A DNA stretch of 64,000 nucleotides from Vombatus ursinus (lineage: Eukaryota; Chordata; Mammalia; Diprotodontia; Vombatidae), in NCBI RefSeq assembly GCF_900497805.2, contig NW_020954557.1:38159264-38223263 (forward strand), read 5' to 3'. Shown here piece by piece: positions 56,980-64,000 of the stretch; position 1 is the first letter of the stretch, and every line of letters starts with the position of its first letter. Below the pieces are notes generated by a model. That model did not search any database and was not told where the DNA came from. It saw only the letters and a list, made by a program, of their open reading frames with translations. The position numbers and the translations under genes are program-made.

Positions 56980-57915
56980 CACACCCAACCAGATATGGAC
57001 CCTAGACATTAGGAGACAGGATTTCAAAAAGTTCCAAAATAGGATTGGAGGAACCCATGGCTTAAGCCTCTAAAAGGGAAATTGCTTAAAGAAAATGACA
57101 GGGATCTTAAGAATAAACATTGACAACACAATCACAAATGATTCTGATGAGCAAAAGGGGGAGGGAGGGTTATGTAAAAAGACAGAATAGCCACATAGAG
57201 AGGCGGTCATCCATCAACCCAGATTTTAAGAAATGGATAAAAAAGGGTGGGTAACTAAACAATACACAAGAATATTGAGTTACTATCAGAATAAGACTCA
57301 AAGTTTGAAATAATTTCTAGAGACAACAAAAAGGACTTTATTGAAAGAGGATAATGAAGGAAGAGATAGGATTGCTGTTTGAATCAAATGGAAAAAGAAG
57401 ACACAATGGAAATAAGAAGTATCCAACATTTATTTTGCTTCTGTTTTTTATACCAAGGAGAATGGTCTTCAGACTAGAAAAGATAGAACAAAAAAAATGG
57501 CTAAACAGGGAATTAAAACTCAGTATAAGTGATGAGATAATGAGTACATATAGTTGCCCTTAATAAGCTCCAGTCACCAGGTCCAGGCAAACTAGATCCC
57601 AGGGTACTGAAAGAATTTGTGGATATGATTACTGAATTAGCATAGGTTATCTCTGAGGAATTGTTGAGAGCAAAATATCCACCTCGGATATTAGGAAAAT
57701 ATCATTACAGCTTTCAAAAAAAGGAAAAAGGTGGGTATATCAAACTACATGCTACTGAACCTGACTGATTCCTGGTAAAATAAAATTTTAAGGTTATTAA
57801 AAAGACAGTTTGTGTGTCTGTAGAAAGGGAAGACTTGCAGGGATGGCAATATAAGGGAAAACTTTCTCATAATTAGAGTTATTAAGAAATGGAAATGGGG
57901 CAAATTTTCCATTCC
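56980..57915 (+). mobile_element. L3/CR1 LINE, reverse transcriptase N-terminal part
   Basis: One frame around 57570-57750 reads SPGPGKLDPRVLKEFVDMIT and then PRILGKYHYSFQKKEKGGYI. These match the CR1-clade pattern GPDGIHPRVLKELADVIAEP..W+KANVTPIFKKGKKEDPGNY. The copy ends with a short 3'-end piece at 57845-57915 ('aactttctcataattagagt', 'cattcctggaggtcttcaaa'). It is broken by stops. Confidence 0.75.
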
Positions 57916-57929
57916 TGGAGGTCTTCAAA

Positions 57930-58115
57930 TGTAACAAGTATGGTCCAGTGGAAAAAGTATAGGATTGGATTCAGAGGGTCTGAGTTCAAATCCTTATCCT
58001 GCCATGACTTTAGTCATCATCTAATCTCTTTGAACCTTAGTTTCCTTATCTTTAAAATTAGGGGATTGGACTAGGTGACTCATATGTCTTCTCCAGTTCT
58101 AAAAGCATTAGAGTA
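57930..58115 (+). mobile_element. MIR/CORE-SINE
   Basis: It has 'tggtccagtggaaaaagtat', 'tgagttcaaatccttatcct' and 'attaggggattggactaggt'. Confidence 0.82.
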
Positions 58116-60260
58116 ATTAGGGTAAGCTCTGGAGTCTTGCCTCATTCTAAAATTTTATGACCCTTTTACTTATCTAGCAAGAGATTAGGTTTTTTTTTGT
58201 CCTGTGTTCCTTGGTAGCCAGTTTTTTGTTGTTGCTAAAACAATTTTTTAATTTAAAAGTCTGAATCAATTTTTCATGAATATTAATAAAAATGAAAAGA
58301 TATTATAAACATCAAAAGACTCTCTCACCTCTTTTCACTCCTACATAGGTAAATATGCCAGAGAAAACATAGTCACTATGATATACTTCACAAGATTATT
58401 TAGAGATTGTGGATGATACCAGTAAAGTTGTAGTGTTCATGACGATGGGGGTGGCAAGGGGATGGGAATAAAGAGGACAGCTGATAGAAGTTTGCCTGAA
58501 AGGGCAAAATGAAAATAACTCATCTTTGCAATATTCTTCAGGTCTTAATTTCTATGGGGAAAAAAGGAGTAAGACAAGTGCCTTTTTCTTTATGATGTCA
58601 AATGCCAGTTTGTGCCACCAGAGGCTCCTGGCTATCTCTAAGAATAGATCCAGTTCCCAAATGGGTAAGAGGGGGTGGAAGTCTCCATGATGGGACTAGA
58701 AAGTGATATGTGAGAACCTGAGTCTGAATAAAGTACAATGAGTGGACAGAAAGGAGAAAATGAGGAAAGTTTGAGGGAGAGATGAAAGCAAAAAGAAAGG
58801 AAAAAATAGAGACTGCCCCTTTTGTGTTTTTTACTACGTTCATGGCGACTGACATTTCCATCCTATCAACACTCACATTGGAGCTCACATCCCTGCTTCC
58901 AAAATTAAATAGAGGATTTCACAGAAAAAAAAATCCATACTTTTTCCGTCAATAGTTTTATGGATTCAGTCAGTATTGAGTGTCTACTATTTACCTAGCA
59001 TCGAGCAGAAAAACAGATTTATGCGTTGCCAAGGTAGATGATAAAAACCAACTTCTTGAATCAGAATGTTAATTTAGTTCAGTTTTTGTTTGTTTGGCTT
59101 TTTCTTAACCCAGAAAAAATATTTCAGTAAAGTACAAACTTCATGGATAGAATAAAGCCTTATTCTTTCCCCACAAATGCAAGAAATGCTGGCCTTTTTG
59201 TAGGATGGTTAGCTAATCTTTCCAGAAGAGGGAGTCTCACTCTGCTTTCTCAACATTCATCGATCTGAGGAGCACATCTGGACCCAATGGCCTCTCCACC
59301 TCTTTGTTTAACTGGCAGCCCATCTTTTCTGTTAAAAAAATAGGCAATTGCAGGACTAGCCCCCAGGTTAATCACGCAGCTGCTGCTGTTGCATCATCAC
59401 ATTTCATAACCATGTTCACATGTAAAGTATATATCTTTAGGTTTGCTAAAGGCCTCAACATAAATCATCTTGCTAGAGTCAAGAAGCAGTGTATATAATG
59501 ATCCCTACCTCAAGCTTATCACTATGTTTTTACTGTTTCCTGTGCTGCCCACCCACCAGGTCCTTTCAGTTGAATTAGTTTGCTTTTTAGGTTGTATTTA
59601 TGAAAGGGAGACATTCCCACAAATGTTCATTGACTTGTTTTTATTTCAAAGCTTATATTTGTATTCTTGTATACAAGTGTTCTTCAACATTCATATACAG
59701 TGTTCTTTAAAATAGAGGAGAGGCTTAATTTAAAATATAAAGTAACATTTTTCCTTGTTTGAACTATTTTAATACTTTAGGATCGTAGAATAAATTTAAA
59801 TTTGACCTTAATTGAAGATATAAGATAAGTGTGAATGAATATATTGTGCATAAGTATAAACATATACCTGGCTAAGAAGTGGTAGATAGAAAGAGAATAA
59901 ATTCCAGACCCATAAGTTTACATAAACCTCTGGACCCCTTACCTGCCCTTTCCTCTCTACCCCCTCAACCTGTCTGCTTTGGCTTTTCAATAAAGCTTCC
60001 CATTTCTCAGGATATTGCATTTGACTTCGGGAAAACCCAGACGTCATGTAATCATGGATTGAAATAATAGTGTATCTAATAAAAGTCTACAGAACTTGCC
60101 AAAGACAAAGAAAAAAACCTCAGAATCTTATTAAGAGGTATGTACCTGTTAAAAGAGAAAAATAAGAAAAAGAGACCTCATGAAACTGAAATCTAATCAT
60201 AAAACTCCATTATCACTGGACTCATTTCATGCAGGGGTGCACAGGGTGCTTGCATACGCT
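58116..60260. other. Mostly unassigned intergenic DNA
   Basis: Only a short antisense L2-like tail at about 58960-59010 ('attgagtgtctactatttac') was recognised. Confidence 0.45.
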
Positions 60261-60264
60261 TATC

Positions 60265-60690
60265 ATCCACATGGTGTAGTAGTGGACTGAGCACCAGACT
60301 TAAAGGCAGGAGCTCTGTCACTTACTCACCAACCATTTAACTTCTGGTGCTCTGCTTCCTTATTGGTAAAATGGGAATAATATTACTTGTACTGTCTACC
60401 TGATGGGGTTGTCTATAACAGAAGTGTCAAATATCCTCTGGCCACATGCTGCCCACAATTCTCCCAACTGTGCCCAAACCAGATTAAAATGTAATTGAGA
60501 AATATTTGACAAAATAAATAAAAATACAATAAAATAAAGATAATATAAATACATGGTTTTCTAAGTATATTTTCTAATATGTAGCTTCCAGGGATCCTTA
60601 CGTATGAGTGTGATACCACTAGTCTATAGAATAAAGACTTTGGACTTGGTGACTTAAAAGTACTTTCCACCTCTATATCTATGATCCAAT
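60265..60690 (+). mobile_element. MIR/CORE-SINE, split by a hAT-like MITE
   Basis: The left part (60265-60418) has 'ttattggtaaaatgggaata' and 'ctgtctacctgatggggttg'. The right part (60622-60690) has 'ggtgacttaaaagtactttc' and 'cacctctatatctatgatcc'. The MITE at 60419-60621 separates them. Confidence 0.78.
60419..60621 (+). mobile_element. hAT-like MITE, copy 2 of 2, with TSD
   Basis: Left end cagaagtgtcaaat; the right end reversed is tagtggtatcacactca. Both resemble the hAT-type terminus CAGRGGTGTCAAAC. The direct repeats gtctataa (60411-60418) and gtctatag (60622-60629) form an 8-bp target-site duplication with one mismatch. At 203 bp it has no coding capacity. Confidence 0.85.
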
Positions 60691-60871
60691 GTTCTTCTAG
60701 TCCTCTAAGTGTCCAGGTCATACTTAAAGGACCCCTGTCTATGGTGAATACTAGACTGGAACTAGACTGGAGTCACACTATTTCAGGGACCACTGATCAG
60801 TACCCTAGAATACTCTCACTTTGTAAACTGTTAGACTATTTAAATGAAAGCCATTGTTATTACTAATCAGA

Positions 60872-60935
60872 CCTACAAGCATTTATTAAGTATTTACTAT
60901 ATGCCAGGTATTATGCTGGTAATACTCCTCCCTCT
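60872..60935 (-). mobile_element. L2 3' end, antisense, short
   Basis: It has 'acaagcatttattaagtatt' and 'tactatatgccaggtattat'. Confidence 0.8.
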
Positions 60936-61525
60936 CCCCTCAAATGAGAAAATCTTCCTTTGAAGAGATCAAGAATAAGGACAGTGATAGAATTAGCACG
61001 AATGTGAGAAACAGCCTTGGAGGAGATCAATCATTTTTAGAAACAAAGATCAAGAAGTCCTTAAGAGTACAGCTATTCAAGTCCATTGCATCACCCCACC
61101 TTTTGTCCTCACTTAAAATGTTTTAGGGATGGTAACCCATCTTTTTCTTAAGAATTCCCCAGGCAGAGATGACACAATCCCCACATAGTTATTTATATGT
61201 TTCCAAAAGCTGAGCTATCCACTTAGTAATACATTTCCCAATCTGAAAGTGTTTATTGTTGTTTTTCTTTTTTTCCTTTTTCATTAAAAAATGTTTTTCT
61301 CTCCCTCCCACCCCCTAACTCCCAGGAATTCTAAAATTGGAGGAATCTCAGTTCATGATATCATATTGCTTACTTTCTCAACAGGGAGGGGAAAGGATGG
61401 AGGGAGAGAATTTGGAACTCAAAATTTTTCAAAAAATTAATGGTCAAAATAAATTAATTAGGAAGCCCAATTTAGTCTTTCTCATGAATTTTTCATGGTC
61501 TAATAAAAAGAATATTGCATGAAAA
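60936..61525. other. Unassigned intergenic DNA
   Basis: No recognised repeat or exon. Confidence 0.45.
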
Positions 61526-61529
61526 TCAG

Positions 61530-61785
61530 TTATCCCAAGATCCAAACTAGCTCTGTCGTTTAGGTAGTTCTGTGACCTTGGACACATTCACCTTTCTGAG
61601 TCTCAATTTCCTCATCTATAAAATTAGAGAGTTGGACTAAATAATCTCTAAGAATCCTTCCAGCTTTATGATTCTGTTTCTTAATCTATTATTATATTAT
61701 AATATAACATAATAATAATAGCTAACATTCATATAATACTTTGAGGTTTACAAAGTGATATGTATTATATATCAATATTTTATAT
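61530..61785. mobile_element. MIR copies, sense then antisense
   Basis: Sense at 61530-61685 ('ctgtgaccttggacacattc', 'ttagagagttggactaaata'). An antisense 3' fragment at 61705-61770 ('aatagctaacattcatataa', 'tactttgaggtttacaaagt'). Confidence 0.75.
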
Positions 61786-62240
61786 GTATCATTTATAATT
61801 TTTTAATCTCATTTATCTCTTCCAAGCCTTCACTACGGTCTTCATGTACCTCCTTGGCTGTGAAACTTGAAATTGAATAAAATCCTTAAAGGAGAAAAAT
61901 GCCCTGGAGTTCCTCTTTCTAAATAAGCCAAATGCTTAATTCTAATGGTCTCTCCCCATTTTTCTTTTCCCCAAACACTCACTACCTTCCCTCCCTCACA
62001 AAGAGTATTAGATCTGAGAGCCCTTGGAATATTAATTTATTATTTAAGCCCCGGTGTTGACATTAGGTCTCCAGGACTCATTGAGGGGCAGGTTAGAGTT
62101 ATAAATAATTGAAAGCCTGGGGATTCAGCATCTCCTGAAATATTCTTCAGGAAACATGAGAGTTATGCAAGGAATGTGTGAGCAGGGAGGCCTGTTTCCT
62201 GTTGGGCAGTAAAGGATATGGCAGAAGTGCCAAATCTCTC
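61786..62240. other. Unassigned intergenic DNA
   Basis: No clear repeat until the L2-like tail stub that follows. Confidence 0.45.
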
Positions 62241-62275
62241 TTGTGAGAGTTCAATAAATTTTTATTGATTGACTA
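62241..62275 (+). mobile_element. L2 3' tail stub
   Basis: 'gttcaataaatttttattga' followed by 'ttgactag'. Confidence 0.6.
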
Positions 62276-62284
62276 GGAAAACAA

Positions 62285-62485
62285 AGGCAGTGTGGTACAT
62301 TGGAAAGAAGATTGGCTTTGAAGTCAAAGGAACTACATTCAAATCCTGTCTCTGATGCTTACTACTTGTATGAACTAGGTCAAATCACAACCTCCATGGG
62401 CCTCAGTTTCCCACATCTGCAAAACGAAGGCATTGAATGTAATGGCCTCTGAGGTCTCTTCCAGCTATGCAGCTCTGATCTTATG
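62285..62485 (+). mobile_element. MIR/CORE-SINE
   Basis: It has 'acattcaaatcctgtctctg', 'gggcctcagtttcccacatc' and 'tgtaatggcctctgaggtct'. Confidence 0.87.
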
Positions 62486-63164
62486 CGGAGGACGGAGATA
62501 TAGGTTGAGTTTCTGATGTGTCCTGTGAAGAAAATCTATATGCATCCTAGATGGGCATCTAATGCTCTCCACCCAACTGCCTCCTGCTCATAGGCCAAAA
62601 TCATGCAAGATTCCTTAAGAGTACAACCACAGAGATAACCTTGTTCAACAATCTTCAGATTACTACTATCAAGGGAGGCATGAGACAAGGAGATTTGTGT
62701 TTTCTAAGGGGGCTCATCCTTGTCATAGAAAATTTCTTACCCAGAATCCAAATGGAAGTGGGACTCCCTATAGATGTTGAAGGACTCTAGATGCTGCATT
62801 TTGGAGATGACACTGAACTGACTGCATCAAGGCCCAGAATACTACAGGGCCTTTTCAACTAGATCTGCAACCATTCATCTGAGATTGGTCTAATGATCCA
62901 TGCAGGGAAAAAAATAATAAGTGGATGAAGAATGTTCGTTGTCCAGACTGTGACATGCCATTGGAAAGGCAATCTATTGGGTTAGTCCATCAGTGCATAT
63001 TATTTTAGACAGTCACGACAAATGGACCCAAATAAAATAGGAAGTAGAGTTTAGGATGGGCTGTTTTAGGGAAACTGCGTAGTATTGTCAACAGTTTTAA
63101 ACTGTTCTCAGATGCAAAAGCCTATTTTTAAAATTCCAACATCCATTCATTTAGGCTTAATTCA

Positions 63165-63300
63165 GTCAGTCAACAAGCATTTATTAAGTGTTTACTATGT
63201 GTCAGGCACTGTGTTGAGCACTAGAAATACAAAGAAAGGCAAAAGACCATCTCCACTCTAAGAAACTTTCAGACTAATGAGGGAGACGCCAAGCAAACAA
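63165..63300 (-). mobile_element. L2 3' end, antisense
   Basis: It has 'cagtcaacaagcatttatta', 'ttactatgtgtcaggcactg' and 'gactaatgagggagac'. Confidence 0.92.
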
Positions 63301-63314
63301 CTATGTACAAACAA

Positions 63315-63415
63315 GATATAGATAGATATACACACACACATACATACATATATGTGTGTATGTACATGTATGTGTGTATATGTATACATATATATGTATA
63401 TATATATATGTAAGA
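63315..63415. repeat. CA/TA/TG microsatellite
   Basis: Mixed 'cacacacaca', 'tacatatatgtgtgtatgta' and 'tatatatata' units. Confidence 0.93.
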
Positions 63416-64000
63416 TAAATTGGAGACAATCAACAGAAGGAAGGCAGAGCTCAGTAGTTGCAAATCATATAACACAATTTCCAAGGTGTAAGAATTGTGG
63501 GCCCACTAAAGGACAATGGAGAAATAAATATATGGCAGGGATAAGCAGATGACATTATAATACAAACGATCACTTGTATGGTAGAAGTGGTATAAAAGGT
63601 AATGATCAAGAAGAAGTTTATGCTTGAAGAAGGAAGTAGGCTGTTCGTGTAATGGGGGAAAAATGGGAAAACCATTGTACAGCTCAAGGGCTGCTCCGGT
63701 GTTCAAGAATTGTTAAAAGAGCTGGAGTCAAACCTCCGATATTTGGGCCACAACCTCAATGAAGGATTTATGGAAGGAAATGGACAAGAACCAGCTGTGA
63801 TCTATGTCACTGGAAGGATCACGTCATCGTGATCATAGATCCATTGAAATATTGAAGCATATTAGCAAAAATGGCTCTTCTTTCATAAAAGATTGCCAGT
63901 CCATGAGTGAGAATATCAGAAAGCAAAAGTGTCTGGATCTTATTCTCTTAGCTCCCACATTTAATGTTATGTCATCAACTTTTATAGAGGATCTGCATAA

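Larger units (their letters stand above)
62590..63870 (+). mobile_element. RTE LINE fragments, with L2 and microsatellite inserted
   Basis: At 62590-63140 it parallels the RTE copy at 50.1-50.7 kb ('tcaagggaggcatgagacaa', 'aatggacccaaataaaatag'), including a decayed reverse-transcriptase box with residues like HFGDDTELTASRPRILQG. At 63600-63870 the 3' part has 'gatttatggaaggaaatgga' followed by 'caagaaccagctgtgat'. An antisense L2 and a microsatellite interrupt it. Confidence 0.75.

Noticed and set aside
38800-64000. AGPS 3' exons expected on the minus strand from human synteny
   Set aside because: I looked for the reverse complement of the conserved C-terminal coding sequence and did not find it. 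The gene probably lies beyond the window.
1-64000. tRNA genes suggested by tRNA-like B boxes
   Set aside because: All such matches lie in the heads of tRNA-derived SINEs or MIRs and lack a complete cloverleaf.
1-64000. Endogenous retrovirus or LTR element
   Set aside because: No paired LTR, primer-binding site, or gag, pol or env resemblance was seen. The RT-like readings belong to RTE and CR1-clade LINEs.

Overview
The window looks like nuclear DNA from a marsupial. The evidence is the repeat content: many tRNA-derived SINEs that begin 'gggcagctagrtggc..agtggatagag', including MAR1-type copies that end in an RTE-like 'gagtcagacacaactgaa..aacaacaa' tail. They lie among very many old L2, MIR/CORE-SINE and L3/CR1 fragments and at least three pieces of an RTE (BovB-clade) LINE. 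I cannot tell which marsupial family it comes from. I saw no recognisable endogenous retrovirus or other capsid- or envelope-bearing element.

Two host genes can be supported, both on the + strand. At 23364-23522 is the last coding exon of the cyclic-nucleotide phosphodiesterase PDE11A: a good splice acceptor, 52 codons and a stop. Positions 1-23363 are therefore most likely the last intron of PDE11A, filled with repeats; I found no earlier exon. About 13 kb downstream is a complete, intronless 665-codon IFT70 gene (TTC30) at 36670-38667, encoding a TPR subunit of the IFT-B ciliary transport complex. Its GC-rich promoter (about 36300-36669) carries three ZNF143/Staf-like sites, ETS sites and an RFX X-box-like element 26 bp before the start codon. 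A polyadenylation signal lies 110 bp after the stop. From memory, the order PDE11A 3' end then TTC30, on the same strand, matches human 2q31.2, where AGPS lies beyond; no AGPS exon and no second TTC30 copy was seen here.

Layout: 1-23363, intron of PDE11A with L2, MIR, MAR1 and L3/CR1 copies, a (CT)n tract and a GGAA-rich tract. 23523-36300, PDE11A 3' UTR and intergenic DNA, poorer in repeats between 25.7 and 31.8 kb, with a candidate conserved regulatory block at 29.3-29.8 kb and a perfect X-box match at 26.47 kb. 36300-38800, TTC30. 38800-64000, gene-free by eye: one young SINE, two hAT-like MITEs with visible target-site duplications, an L1 fragment, RTE and L3/CR1 fragments, several unclassified repeats that recur inside the window, and a 10-N gap inside a (GATA)n array.

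I did not find a previously undescribed biological system. The most useful leads are the TTC30 promoter architecture, the candidate regulatory block, the MITE insertions and the unclassified repeats.
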